From assembly GCA_963971285.1 (NCBI GenBank), contig OZ020250.1, forward strand, positions 16,290,499 to 16,354,498: DNA of 64,000 nucleotides, written 5' to 3'. Positions 1 to 13,190 of the stretch are shown in pieces (position 1 is the stretch's first letter; every line of letters starts with the position of its first letter). A program made the position numbers and the translations under genes. This DNA is from Astropecten irregularis (lineage: Eukaryota > Echinodermata > Asteroidea > Paxillosida > Astropectinidae). Below the pieces are notes generated by a model, which saw nothing but the letters and a program-made list of their open reading frames with translations, did no database searches and was not told the DNA's origin.

Positions 1-1099
1 CAGTAAACAGTATCCCAATGGCACATCCTCTTGGGCCATGCTGTGGCAGCAAGCCCAGTACCAATTGCCCTAATTCTGTCTATACATGCTTTACGGTACA
101 GTATCCAACCTTCATATCCCAACAATGAAGGAGATTATGAATTTTGTTGGGTTTGGAATGGTTGAGGTTATACAACTACAAGTGCATGAATACCACATTT
201 GCTTTTATCCTTGACGCTTTCTACATGCATGCTCCCTTTGAATTCACCATCAGGGTGCAATTTCATGCCTTTGCTTTACTGTAAGCATGGAATATGTGCT
301 TACAGAAGCAGAAAATACCATGCTTGTGACATTCTATTGTATTATGATTAAGGCCTACTTCATCATTCATGAAAGTTTTCTCACTTGAAATAGGTTGGCA
401 AAAACGTAGAATTTCAATCCAAAATCCAGACAGAGGAATTATTCACTATGCAGCAGCAATATTGGGCCAAAATTGGGTTCACTTACTGCTGGGGCAAATT
501 CACTGGACAAATTCCTCAGAGAACCAAACTAATTACAAGGAACAAGCTTTCCCTCATTGACCCCACCACAAACAAATAAATTTTCCACTGTCAGGTTCCT
601 TGACTTCTGCAAGGCTTTTTAGGACCTTGTAACAACAGGCCTGGGCAATTTGTAAGTTACAGGCAACCTAGAGGCAGGCAAATGCATAGTATGCTGAAGC
701 AGTAACAGCAGTATGACACCAAATACATTTTTTCCCTGACAATGCATACATTCTGTCCCCAAGAAAAATTATGTGAAAACTGGAAAGTGAATTATAAGTT
801 TTTTCGTTTTTTTTTTCCTGTTTGAAGAGTGCCTGAAACTTATTGCCTGTAAAATACCTCATTTGACAAGGTGAAACATTTTACAGTGACCTTCCGTGAA
901 CTGGTGTGACCCTGAAGCACATGTAAGGTCAAGAACAAAAGAATAACTCTGGAGGTTGATTAGCTTTGAGTGTTGTTCTTGTAACCGTAATGTAAACATA
1001 GCAGTAGGGTAATGGCAGCTTTGAGATGTTCCAGGGCAACGTTTTTGTGAGGGCTGGAGGCATGGGCATGAGTTATCACACTTTTAGGTGATACAAACA
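1..1099. other. No gene seen
   Basis: AT-rich single-copy-looking DNA. The open frames here are under 65 codons and of poor composition. Confidence 0.6.
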
Positions 1100-1335
1100 G
1101 GGGCCACTTTCACTTGAGCTGCTAAGCACAAAAAACTGCTTAGCACAAAACTGTATTGCCCAATAAAAAACAAACCTCCATTTGATTATATATGGTCAGC
1201 GAACAACAGCTGACAAACAGTCACAAGTGATACACAACCAATGGAAATTTGGTTGTTAATCCTGTTTTCATTACCGGTAAGTAAGACAGAAATTTCATGC
1301 TTAGCAAATGTTTATGCTAAGCAGGGCCGTGAAAT
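1100..1335 (-). mobile_element. Palindromic element family A, copy 1
   Basis: It has inverted arms of GCTAAGCACAAAA type, and inside it CAAGTGATACACAACCAATGG and TATATGGTCAGCGAACAACA. Other copies lie at 2954, 38613 and 49122. This copy is reversed relative to those three. Its ends start GGGGCC, as in families B and C. Confidence 0.75.
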
Positions 1336-2953
1336 GTGCAAGGGGGGGTCACTTTTTACTGTTAAATATGGAAATGTGGACCTCATTCTGTCTAGGACTT
1401 TCTTTGGTCCCCCAGTAACTTTGTGTGACATTGGTTATGGAGACAATAATTGTAAAAACATTAATTGCAAATTAAGACTCTGGGTACAGTATAGAATTGG
1501 ATATGTTGATTTAAACCATGGAGGTGAAGGAAGGACCTTCGTCCATGTTCTGTTCAACCACAGCCACCAACTTGAACCTTCACAGATATTAAGCTGTTTT
1601 TCTCCTGGACGGAAAGAGGCAATTAGCAATAAAGCAACTTGCGCAAGGGCACAAGCAACTAAACAAAGTCAACTAAAATGCATGCTGCTGAATGATGTTG
1701 GAGGATTGTAATGGTGGTGGGGGGCTTGGTGGGTGCTGGGGGAAGGCGCTGGAGGAGGAGTACCCACAGGAATGTAAGCTTGCTTGTCTCACTTGATCCC
1801 GAGGTCAGGAAAGCAACCTAACAGGGATTCTGCTGCTTCATAAAGATTTGCTGTGCAAGTTAGGGTTTATATGTTATCATTCATTTACCTCACAAACTCA
1901 AAGAAAAAGGGAAGCCTGATGAATTGAAGAATTCTCTCAATCCTGATCTCTGACAGTGTCTCATGCCCTTTCCCCCTTCCCTAGCTTGCAACTTGCTCAC
2001 CTCCTCCTCCCTGACATCCATTAGCTGCATTGTCTTGGGATGGGATGCAGTTCCGGGGAGCACGGAATTTTGCAAACACTTCACAGCTTGCCACAATTGG
2101 GAGCAGACTTCCCTGCAGGAACGACCCCCCCTCCTTCCCCCCTCCTCCGCCTCAGCGGTGACGAAAGTCCCTGGAAATGCCTTGAAATTTGATATGTCCT
2201 GCATGTGCAGGAGTGCAGGTGGGGAACAGGACTCGCAACATAGCGTAGCATATGAGCTGCTCTGTGCAGAATGAGTCAGATATCCCAAAGCGTGTGTTTA
2301 TATTAATGGGCAATTGAACTTCAAGAGAATACACAGAATGATATTACAGTTGAAGTCCTTTGAATTTGTGTTGCTCCACAATGCAGCACGCTATACACCT
2401 ACAACATACACCAAATCGAAGCTCGGAATGCATTAGTTCCGATCACGTACATGACTCATTATGTCCAATTGGTGACATGTGACTCATTTCTATAGAGTCA
2501 TTCACACTTGTACTTTTAGGGCGCTTAATATAGACTTTCAAGAGCAGACGAGTAATTAGTGTGGGATGTGGCACGTGTACTTTCAGGAGACGAGAGCAGT
2601 CGTGTCGTTTCAAGGTTTGGTACGAAACCTGCTTGAGCGATTTGCTGACGTGCAAGTCGAGGCATGGATTTTCACACAACATCCTCTCACACTGAGTGAT
2701 GTTCGGCGAAACGGTATTCAAGTTTCGAATCAGTACATGCATACGTGTTGTAGTAAAGTGTGGTCAGACACAGCACGGACATTTACAGAATATGATGCAT
2801 ACTGGTGATTGTTTTGACAGACATCAAAGGTACCAAGGTCAACTTAGTAATTGCAATGGTTAGTACAATATGTATCTGCTAGTGTCCACTAGTCTAATAT
2901 TAACGAACTTGTGGTAGTTGGTAAGCAGAATTTAGATGTTTGGTAAGTGGCTA

Positions 2954-3186
2954 GGGGCCAATTTCACGGCCCTGCTTATCACACAAATTTGCTAACCAAT
3001 TTAATAAAAACAGGAATTTCCATGTGTTTTGTGTCACTTTATCACTTGTGATTGCTCTATGGCCGTTGTTCGCTGACCATGAATATCAAATGAAAATGTT
3101 CAATGGTTGTAGTTGTTTTATTGAGGAAGACACTTTGTACTAAGCATTTTTGTGTGTGTTTAACAGCTCCATAAAATTGGCTCCAG
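2954..3186 (+). mobile_element. Palindromic element family A, copy 2
   Basis: It starts GGGGCCAATTTCACGGCCCT and ends with AAAATTGGCTCC. The interior includes GTTGTTCGCTGACCATGAAT, the family marker. It is about 230 bases long, with no coding potential. Confidence 0.75.
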
Positions 3187-3644
3187 GTATAAAGTGGAGA
3201 GAAAAAGTAAAATTCAACTTTGAGGCATGTTCAAAAACCAGACAGGATGGTAGCATCACAGTAGTGAGGTCTGCAATATTGGATTGTCTTGTTTGTTCCA
3301 CCTAACCACAATCCCATGCTTCCCTTTCGGTATGAGGTAACAATTTCCCATTTCCACCATGTCTGTCTTCAAGAGCTGTATTATGTGTGCACACTGGACT
3401 TACATGTATTTCGGTATACCACGGTAGAAGTTACAAAGACGTCTTGTCAACTTATAACCAAATTAAGTCCTGCAGATACAACCTGTAAAGCTTAACAAAT
3501 TGGGTCCTTTGTAGACAGTACATCCATGCCAGAAAAACTGATGAAAAAGCTTCAAATCTGGTCTCAAAACATACTTTTTTCAGCAAATTAGTGATTAAAA
3601 ATAATAACTATTGATGGAGCCGGCGCCTTCAGTTCAGTGATTGT

Positions 3645-3697
3645 GTTACACAGATAAATGGCGCTATATAAATGCTGTGCATCATCATCATCATGTG
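3645..3697 (+). repeat. GCGCTATATAAAT motif joined to an ATC microsatellite
   Basis: TGGCGCTATATAAATGCTGT is followed at once by GCATCATCATCATCATG. The same motif, inverted, joins an ATA microsatellite at 23868. Elements ending in this motif plus a trinucleotide run look like self-seeding microsatellites. Confidence 0.55.
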
Positions 3698-4714
3698 TCT
3701 ACCCACAGGAATAACGTATTTCAGACGTTCGAACACCAACAAACAAGAATTGTTTGATGATTTGTCTGATAAAGATGGCGTGTACTCAAACCTGTCACTG
3801 CACATAAATTTAAGCCAAAATTGAAAAAGGGCACCATGTATAGAAAAACTGTAGACTGTTGGATTTTGTTGGATTCGGGTAAGGTTCCTCACCTATCTAC
3901 CGTGAGGGTTACACCTAAAAAGTACAGTAAACTTTACAAGGCAAAAGAGCATTTGCAATAACGCTATCTGCATTTCTAACCTTTGGCTATAACTAATCAG
4001 CTCTTCATTAACACTAGGTTTTAATCTTCCTGACTCAAAAGGGGAAGAAAAAATTACACACAAGCAAGCTCCCAGGAGACCATTTGGGCCGAATAATCAT
4101 ATCTGATCTTAGGGTCCAGGTTCTGCCCTGGTGAAGCCGCTGCATAGAGAGCTGACCCCTACCGATTAGTGTTGCTCCAGTAGCAGGATACCATGGCTTA
4201 ACAAGCCTGCACTTTGGGAAGGAAATGAACTTGCTTGTGGCCCTTGTGGGTTTTTCTGAGAGGCAGTTAGGCAAGCACATCTCAATTTGCATGGTACTAT
4301 AGAATAGGGCCGCTGGCAATTGCACTCCCCACTAATACCTTGTTCCCCGCTACAAACCGCTCAACCCAGAAATGTGCCGGCCTGGGATAAGCTAAGGTTT
4401 CTTATTCTTAAACTTGCACTCTGTTCTCATCAGTGTCAGTAACCCATGAGTTTCCTTTCATCCAAACTCAAGGCAAGCCACAGGTTAATGCAGTGTGGGT
4501 TTTCCCACTATGCTGGTGCTGCACTTGAAAAGCAGTCACATCATCAACATCATCAACCCTGAAAAGTGTATTTGAAAGTCTTAACCCTGAAAGTCTTAAC
4601 CCTGCTCAGTTAGTCAGTTTTCGATCAAGAAACTAACTCTGCAAGGATCGATCTTCTGCTATTAACACCAAGATTGATATCTTGACCAAAAAAAATGGTA
4701 TCACATGGTGTTGA

Positions 4715-4756
4715 TATGGGAGCCCTTCCTTAAAATAGGAAAGGCTCCCATATATT
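4715..4756. other. Hairpin, about 16-bp arms
   Basis: ATATGGGAGCCCTTCC and GGAAAGGCTCCCATAT pair with one mismatch around TTAAAATA. No surrounding element is recognised. Confidence 0.8.
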
Positions 4757-6709
4757 ACGTCACAAAATCACACAGGTTTGTCTGCTGCCCCCACTGATGA
4801 AATTCAGAGAATCTGAATTTTTGACAGCTTGTGGGCTGAGTGAGAGAAAAATCATCAAAAGAGACTCTTTTTCTGTGTTCAGTCAACTTCAGTGTGAGAT
4901 AAATATTTTTTTTTCTCATGTCAAGTAATTCAATGAATATAGTTCTAACAAGTAAAGCGTGGTTTGTTAAGTAAAGAACATCGTCTATGAATACAAACTT
5001 AGGCCATGTCAACCATGGCAGTGTAGTTTACTATAAAATGTTTGAAGCAGAACTGCATGATGCTACGTATAGCTGAAGCTTGGCCTATAGATGTGCTGTG
5101 CGGACAATCAGAATGCAGTTAAAGTATGATGCCATTTGAACGCATTGGAATGTTTATCTGACATGGTCCAGATTCTTTAATCAAAATTGACGTCATTAGT
5201 GCTGAGTGCTATCATGCAATCTTAGATAGGACAATAGTACACATATTAAATGTATGTGTACAATTAAGAAGGAAAACAAACATCTTATGGCAGCTTGAAA
5301 CTGAACAATATACAACGCATGCAGTTTTCTGAAAGCGATCTACGTTATTAATCTAAGCAGTGGATGAATGCAATAACTTCACATGTGAACTCCTTTGACA
5401 AATAAAGACAGTTGTTATATGATGAATGCCACAAATGCCATCACTTTCAGTATGTGATATCGTCACCCCTTCACCTATACTCCAGACTTCAAATCAACCA
5501 CAAACAAGAATATGAATATAGAATAGTTGAAAACAAACAAAGGATTTATTGTCAGGGGACGTGACCTAACAATTGACAAAAGTACAGAAATAAATTTGGC
5601 AAGTTTTGGACAAATAGGTAAATAGGATATAAAAAAGACACTTTTCATGCCTTTCACTCTAAAAGTTCTGATTACATGACCAGTCTAGCTCGAATTGAAT
5701 TGTTTTACAAAAATGAACTGGACAAAAACTGAGCCCTGAATAGAAGAGCATGATGTCTAGCAAGGCCATTTTGTCCGCCAAGTCTTTTGGCCACTCATAG
5801 CCAGCATGATGGTAACTATAGTCTCAGCCTGGAATTATACCTACAGCAAAGTCTCACAAGTGTTTCACTAATGACCGGTCGTTTCTTCAGTAGGTGTTCT
5901 GACATTTAACCCAACACTGGGCACAAATTGGTCTAGGCGGTTTGGGACCCCACTTCCTATGGCCATCACAGAAGCTGAGTAGCCGACCACCCATTCCCAA
6001 ACAAGATTTAATCCGGGATCAAACCAAGTGTGTCCATACCAATTATAGTATCCTCTCAAGCCGGATTAACTCTCCCGCAACAAGACCAATAATCTGTTGT
6101 GTTTCCCATCCCCCCATATAATACAATTCAGGAAACTCAAGGGTATAAATCCTTTCCCTTTTTCCTCCCGCTAAGCCCCTCCATCCCTGGCACGACAAAA
6201 GGGAGAAACCGCAATCAGGGCAATCGGGCCGCAAAAGGCGGATTCGTGTGCCCACAGATTACAGGACCCTCTATTAAAGACCCACAGGCCACCAATGCGG
6301 TTCTCTGATTCTCATTTACAAGAGATGGTACACATTTACCTATCTAGGGCAAATATGTTTGCACTGAAGAGAGCCTACCACATGTAAGATTGATATATAA
6401 GAGTCACACACCCACCTTTTATACCTAATCTAGCCTATAGCCCAAGCGTACAACTGGCCAATATCAATTCCAAACATATTAATTAGTTTCGGGGAAATGC
6501 CAATGGCATTTAAAATGCTTTCTGATACAAATCATGTAATGCCCCCATCAGGATGAATTTGAAATTGCTTTTGTAAGACCACCACCAAGGAAATGAAAGA
6601 AAGAAAAGGAAATTGTTCATTGTATCATTATATCAAAGCCGAGGCTAAGTGTTTTATCATTTCATGCCACTGGCAATTTTTCATGTACAGTACCTACCAC
6701 TAATCCTTA

Positions 6710-6860
6710 GGTCGATTTCACCAAACTCTTCGTAACTTACTATCAATCGTATAGGACTTTTGATGCATTGAAGCCCTACGTGGGATAGGTTCCCGGCCAT
6801 GGGTTATCATTCGTAACTCGAGTTACGATCGATCGCATGGCTTCGTGAAATCGACCCCAG
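6710..6860. mobile_element. Palindromic element family B, copy 1
   Basis: It begins GGTCGATTTCACCAAACTCT and ends GCTTCGTGAAATCGACCCC. Inside are AACTTACTATCAATCGTA and TAACTCGAGTTACGATCGAT, which are mutually related inverted segments. It is about 150 bases long. Confidence 0.8.
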
Positions 6861-7087
6861 GAAGCTGAGTTACGAAAACTGGTTTCTAAGTAACCTCCCA
6901 ATAAAAAGATAAGGCATAAATGTAATGCAAATCAAATCAAAAGGAATTTCAAATGTTTTTATCTCAAGGACGTCCTAGAATTAATACAAATCTACATTGT
7001 AAATCATGATTATTCCTATTCACAGCTATCCTCATCGCTTCTGTTACATGTATGTATTACATAAAAGCTTGAAAAGCTTAAATTTCA

Positions 7088-7112
7088 AGGAGGTATTTAA
7101 AAAATACCTCCT
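7088..7112. other. Perfect hairpin, 11-bp arms
   Basis: AGGAGGTATTT, loop AAA, AAATACCTCCT. It stands alone in AT-rich DNA. Confidence 0.85.
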
Positions 7113-8639
7113 GAAGAATCTTGTTGTCGGATACGGTAACAATTTGTAGTGTGTACGTATTTTTTTCAAAAGTGCAAGTATAAGGTGCTATTGCTATGCA
7201 TGTATTGTCTCCCCATGGTCTCCCACTGTGAAGTCTCCAGTCTAACAACAGGTTAAACCCGCAGAGAATATGACAGACAGACATAAATATTATTTCCAAA
7301 CTGTACCCATTTGTGTGCAAGCGTCACACTCCAACGGTCCCGCATTCCAAAACCGCAACACCCTAGCGATCTTTGTTCCATCAGGTGTACAAGTAGGAAA
7401 CATTCAATTTCACAACCCATCTGTGAACTGCAAGCGCGGGACAATCCAACTTGTTACCTTGGAAATAGCTTATCTCTAGTAGATCGTGGTTCCGCAAATT
7501 TGTTCCCTATTTTTTGTTTGGCTAGCCTCGCAATGCGAGACAGAGGAAGTTACAGAAAGTTGCTTCACGAGTCAATTTGTACACCAGGAGTGTAATAACA
7601 CATCTTTCATCATCTACGCGATTAGACCGCCAAACCTTGACTAATGTCTACGTGTCAAGGCTGGGTGGGACAACCGGCAAAAAAGAAAATTAGACAAGAA
7701 TTCCGTTTTGACAACAAAGATTTAAGCCGATTGCCGGCCGACCGATGGTGTGAGATCTGGGCTGGTCTAAACCCCAGTTAATTAAATCCACTCTGTAAGG
7801 CTTTTGTGTAAATAGCCTCAGGCTCGTACCAATCAACTTTTTGAAAAAAAAAATTATTAAACTATCTGTGCCCACAAGTACAACAAAAAGGTGTCAACTT
7901 TCGCCTCGGGTGATGAATGTATGGACTGACGAATAACGAAAAGCGTCGATCCGATAAAATTCCTGCCAATTTTTTTATTTTATTTTGTTGATTTAATTTT
8001 TGTTACTTGAGGAAGGTAATTTGAATGTAGAAGCTTCCATAAAAATGAATCGGCATTCCAGAGGGTGTTATTTTGTTTAGGAGGGTTATCAAAGTGTTTT
8101 CGTTGGTCCAAAACCTTTTGTGCATAATTATTCAGTGTAAATCAAGCATGGGGACCTTTTCACCGGTTCATTATTCAGTGATGCGCGACTTGTTTGCGCC
8201 TGCTGCAACCGGAACAAAGGGATTATGAACAATACCTCAACAAACTTGTCAAATTCTGACATTTGTATTTCATCACCATAAATCATATCCTAAAATGTTA
8301 CCGAGTCATGGAGTGTGGGTTTATCTCCTGCGATATTTTTTTATGGAGACATTCATGGGGGGGGGGGGCGAGGATAATCATCTTCACTCTCATAAATATT
8401 TTTCGCCAAAAAAAAAGGATTAACTATTTAACAAATACTGATTACCCAAACCAAATTTACATATAATGCTGAAGCCAAATATTGCGGTAAACACCCTCGC
8501 TTTATACTTACTTGGGCAATAGGATTTTGGTTTTTTTGTTTGGCGGTTATGAATATAATTTGGGGTTTCAGCTTTGAGTATGGGATTTCCATGAGGAAAA
8601 GTACAAGCAAGGTTATCTTTGTAGTTTTTTTCTTTTGAA

Positions 8640-8905
8640 TACAAGTACATTTCTAAAATGACAAGTAGGAGTACTACAATTTGTGCACAAAAAGTACTTG
8701 AGTACAAGTGCAAGTACTTTTTTCATGAGGAACATGTATCTTTTTCAAGTGAGTACACGTGAATTTCTACAAGTAAAAGTATGAGTACTGAAAAAGTCAT
8801 TTCTAAAACTACAAGTAAACAAGTACCAGTACTACAAAAAATACTTGAGAACAAGTGCAAGTACTTTTTCACGAGGTACAGGTATCTTTTTCAAGTGAGT
8901 ACATG
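8640..8905. repeat. About 1.7 tandem units of a GTACTT-rich repeat
   Basis: Units of about 150 bases share CATTTCTAAAA-TACAAGTA, AGTACTACAA, ACAAGTGCAAGTACTTTTT and ATCTTTTTCAAGTGAGTACA. The second unit is interrupted by the 120-bp element at 8906. Confidence 0.75.
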
Positions 8906-9024
8906 TGTGTGGATTGGTTTGCGGAAACACCATGTAAGAATCGGTCGTACTTTCGCACTTCTATTTCGTTCGCACTTCTCGTAAGGTCTCAACGTTTCGA
9001 CTAGCCTGCTCTAGTCCTCATCAG
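8906..9024 (+). mobile_element. 120-bp element, copy 1, inserted in a GTACTT tandem repeat
   Basis: The sequence GGTTTGCGGAAACACCATGT ... CTCGTAAGGTCTCAACGTTT ... CTCTAGTCCTCATCAGGA is repeated inverted at 44488-44612. Here it splits a tandem repeat, which resumes at GAGTACAAGTGAATTTTG. Confidence 0.75.
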
Positions 9025-9029
9025 GAGTA

Positions 9030-12000
9030 CAAGTGAATTTTGACACCATATGAGTCCTAAAAAAAGTGATTGCATATGATATGAGTAAGAAAACAAGTAC
9101 TACAGCACTGCCACAGACATCTCAAATCCCAGGCACTGAAGTAGCCAGAAAATGAATTACAGGTTGTCTACTTCACTGACATTCAAAGCTACCAGAAACT
9201 GCTGGCATTTACAACGTAGTTGACCTTGCTCAGTGCATAGAGGGGAGGAATCAACTTCACGCTGTGAAACAAGATTGCTTCACAGGCCAAGATGACTGAG
9301 TAAATAACCATTAAACACTCTGGTCCTAACTGCTGATATAGGAAAATAAACAGCCAACAACCCCTATGATAACAAGACCTATTAAGTATGACAGGTACAA
9401 AAGAGAGAAAGAAAGATCCGGGAGAGGAGTTGCATTACCGCAATGCAACGCAACTCAGAGAGGAAAGTGACGTTCTCTTGAAGACTTGAGATGGAATTTT
9501 TCTTCTTCAGAGACACCAAATCATTGATATAGCATGTTGACTGTGGTGCCCAGGCCTAGCTGCAGTCTTAAGTGTCAAACCCAAGATCTTGTGGACAAAC
9601 TAGATACAGATTTTGAGTTTGCTCCCAGTAGGTGTATAATGAGTGGACCTATCTAAAATCACACTATCAAAAATCTCAGGGTTGGAACCGGATAGAACCC
9701 CATGAATTTTTTCATCAATTTTTTTTTTTTACTTGAAAAGTTTCAACCCCGAACCGACCCTGGTAGAACGGCTAAGCCGGATCGAAATCAGGGACCAGGG
9801 TTGAAAATCTCAACTCCGTTCCAAACTGCATTTTTCGCTGCGGTCTGCATCGTATGAGCTGATTCACCATAGACATCTAGGGTGAACGGTTCAAAAACTT
9901 GCCGGGCTAAACTGGGACGGATCCGGGTTGGTTTCAACATGGATCAAAAAGGAGATAGTGTGAAAATGCCTACCGGTAGGGCCTATACTGTATCTGACCA
10001 TGAGAATAATTTGGCCATTTTGGTGCAAATTTTACCAGTAGTATTGAAATGCAAATTTAATCTCTGACAGGTATCCTTCCTTAACTCCAGGTACATCAGT
10101 CTGCTGTTTTCAGACCCCAAGGGATGACAAGTTGTGGTTTGGGAATTTCATGAAAACAACACCTATGGGGTCCTTACTTTTTTCATATCAAGGAGAGGCT
10201 ACTTGTCCTATCACATCAATTCCTCTGTTTGGATAATCTCTGCCTTTTTTCCAACCTCTGTCAGAAGAGGAAAAAATAGTGTCATGGCCTTGTTGTATTG
10301 TTGTTCTATTTGGCCAGCCTCAGGGGAGAGACAGGGAAACAAGATTTACCAGAGCAACCAATATGTTTACAAACACAGCAGCCCCAGTAGGATCTGAAGG
10401 GCCTGTCCTACTGGTGAAGATTGAGAGGGCATCTGGTCCCACCGGTCACCCTGTGGTCACCCTGACAGCGGTGCTAGTAATGGACACCCCTGGCCCAAGC
10501 TCTCTGGGCAATGGACGGCCCAATCTCCCCCCAAGCAGAAGGTACAAGCATAACACATCGTAAATCACCAACAAGCCCAATGAAATAACCTTGAAGGAAA
10601 TTTTAAAAGACAACAAAGTCAACTACAGAATTGGCTGACTGCTGAAAACTTCTAGCCAATCAAAGCCAAGTTGTAAATCTGTAGGTAGTACTCTAAAAAT
10701 CATACATGCACTAAGGACCCATGTCATGGGAAACAAAACAGTTGTTTTTACACTCTTTATCCTAATATAGGTATTTCAGAAAGGACTTCACTTGCTACAC
10801 AGACTGCTACATCAGCACTTTGGGTGTCAAATGGACAAATGTTCAGGATAAGGACCTTTTATAGCTAGCTGTGCACAATGAAGTTGGGCTAGGTGCATGC
10901 CGTATTTAAAACTACATGCCCACATAACTTTTGAGAGTCCATCTTGCACATGGTGCACAAGCAATCTAATGGCAATGAATAAGATTGTTTTTCCCAATAA
11001 AGCTGGCCTCCTATAAATACAAGAGAGCTCTTTTATTGAAAAGGATAAATTACTTTCCATTTTCCCACGACATAATTTTTGTAGAGTTTTTTTGAGGACC
11101 ACTCACTTCCATAATTCACTATAAAGCTCCCTAAAAACCTAATGTGATCTTCCTAAAGTCAAACAAACAAGCACCCTTTTGAAATATAGTTACTATAACT
11201 TCGTGTTTTGGTTGTACTTGTAGCGCTTCCTTACTCTTTGGTCCTACCATGGTCCTACAATTGCTTATAATGAGTTAATGACTCCTTGAAAAGAACAGGA
11301 TTGAGGGGTAGCCTACCCGTTGTGAGGTAGGATTTGAATTACATGGAGTGTTATTTTCACCTGATGCACTTGTGTAAAGCAGCGTGTAAACACGGTCAGC
11401 TGTTTTCTTAATAAAAAAACTGTACTCCTTCTGATTGATACTGCAGTTTATTGTGTGGCAATCATGTTTCTTCTCAGAGAAACCAGGTCCTGATGGCTTG
11501 GCCTGAGTGCTTGATTCACTGATTGCCCATAATCATCAGGGTGATTACCTCCCATCAGTCCTCTACATGCTCTCAGCACAGGCTTACTTTCCCCTGGTAG
11601 ACCTGCTGGGATGGTTTTGTAGGGATACCCTCTATACAGGAATAATCCTGTAATTGAGATTTTCCTCCTGCCCTCAGGGGGGTTGACTGGGGTCCCTGGT
11701 GGCCCATTAGTCCAGGCCAGACTGGTCAATTGACCCCTGGAAGGATGGCTGACCATGAGTGGCCTACATAAACACCTTTACCCCAAAGAGCTGTGATTGA
11801 CCATGGAGAAATATGATTGACCATGGATGTTCTGTGTCCCATAAGGCTGTTGAATATATGCCTAACAAGGGACACAGTACATGCAACTTGAGTTTGAGGG
11901 ATGATATATTTTTGGTTACTGATCTATGAACGGTGAAACTGGTATCATAGGAAAGCATGATTAATCCTCTTTACAATGATGTGCCATTTGTTGTGATAAC

Positions 12001-12836
12001 CAGTATGTAATCATGGAATGTGCATTTCTCCTAAATTTAGGACAAAATCAGAAGTGAAATGTTGCAAAATTCAAATGAGAATACATCATGTTTAGGACCG
12101 TGCTTTCACGCATCAGCAGCGCTATCAACACCATTCATCAAACTCAGTCCATCCTCGAAAAGATTGGGAATTCACTACTGAGAACAAAGAATTTGCAACA
12201 TTTCATCATCTGACATTGCAGCATATTTATCTGGACTGTACATTCAATGATTACATTAGCATACCAAATGACACATCATTGTAAAGAAGAAAAATCACGC
12301 TTTCAAATGATACAAATTTCACTGGTTTTTTTTAACCGTTCTTAGATCAGTATAACAAAAAAAGATATCATCCCACAAACTTGAGTTGCAGAAGTTTTTT
12401 TGAGGAGTTTAGATTCCTTCCTCCATGGAAATGAGGCTGTAGTTTTGAAGCCTGTTGGAACCCTGTTGTATACAAATCACTCCATGTTCATTCAATTATA
12501 CTGTGTATAAACACAATACACATAGGCCCTAATTCACTTAAAGGAAAGGAAATTATTAAAAGTCAGCATTTATTATGAACTTTATTACGGTATGTAACAC
12601 ATGTGTATGTCGTTATTTCCATCATGTAGCCATTTCTTCATAATTTCCTTTCTATGCTTATCCTTGGGAAAACATTTTTACACTGAAATTGGTATCAGCA
12701 TTATGAACAGTTCTTGGCAGAAATTTCACTGCCATTACCAACCTCCCCCTCCTCCCCCAAACTACACCATCTGGCCTTTGGCTTCTATAACCTTATGTGT
12801 TCAATAAAACTATGTCTTGCAGCAAAACTTGCCTTA
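9030..12836. other. No recognisable gene
   Basis: The stretch 9660-9930 looks like decayed repeat (GAACCGGATAGAACCCCATG and related lines). Two open frames of about 90-100 codons (10279 plus, 11448 minus) have no known family. Confidence 0.5.
11448..11756 (-). CDS. 102-codon open frame in intergenic DNA, unknown
   Basis: An ATG-started frame includes WTNGPPGTPVNPPEGRRKIS and NHPDDYGQSVNQALRPSHQD. It is non-repetitive with balanced composition, but matches no family I know. No transmembrane or signal segment is seen. It is most likely chance or a fragment of an old insert. Confidence 0.12.
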   Translation of the reverse strand: MVSHPSRGQLTSLAWTNGPPGTPVNPPEGRRKISITGLFLYRGYPYKTIPAGLPGESKPVLRACRGLMGGNHPDDYGQSVNQALRPSHQDLVSLRRNMIATQ

Positions 12837-12840
12837 TTTA

Positions 12841-13186
12841 GCCCTGTCTGCACTGGACTTTTTTTTGGGGGGTTTCACCAAGTCGATGAAATGAAAAATG
12901 GACAAATATTACCGGTGTCCGACTTTAGACTCGGGTAACTTAACTGTGCATGCGCGGAAGAATTACCCAGCTGTCAATACTATAGGCTCATGAGGGTTCC
13001 CGACTCGCACCGTCCGCACTGGACTTTTCGTTTTGGGAAAAGTGTCTCAGGAATTCTTCCTGGGCAGAAGTTGGCCGGTAGAAATGCCTGCGTGGATCAG
13101 CAAAAGTAACTGAGAGGAACTTAAAATGGGTAAAGTACCCAGTGTCTCGGTAACTTTGCCCCAAAAAAGTCCAGTACAGACAGGGC
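12841..13186. mobile_element. 346-bp element with long terminal inverted repeats
   Basis: The ends are GCCCTGTCTGCACTGGACTT and, inverted, GCCCTGTCTGTACTGGACTT, and TTTA flanks both sides. A partial internal copy of CGTCCGCACTGGACTTTTC occurs near 13010. There is no open frame of interest. Confidence 0.8.
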
Positions 13187-13190
13187 TTTA

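Larger units (their letters stand above)
3190..6709. other. No gene seen
   Basis: It holds the ATC-joined motif at 3645 and the hairpin at 4715. A short AGTCTTAACCCTGA tandem duplication lies near 4573-4602. The open frames lack splice or start support. Confidence 0.55.

Noticed and set aside
12085..12215. Short amphipathic-looking frame MFRTVLSRISSAINTIHQTQ near 12087
   Set aside because: Only about 42 codons, no splice or conservation support; too short to claim.
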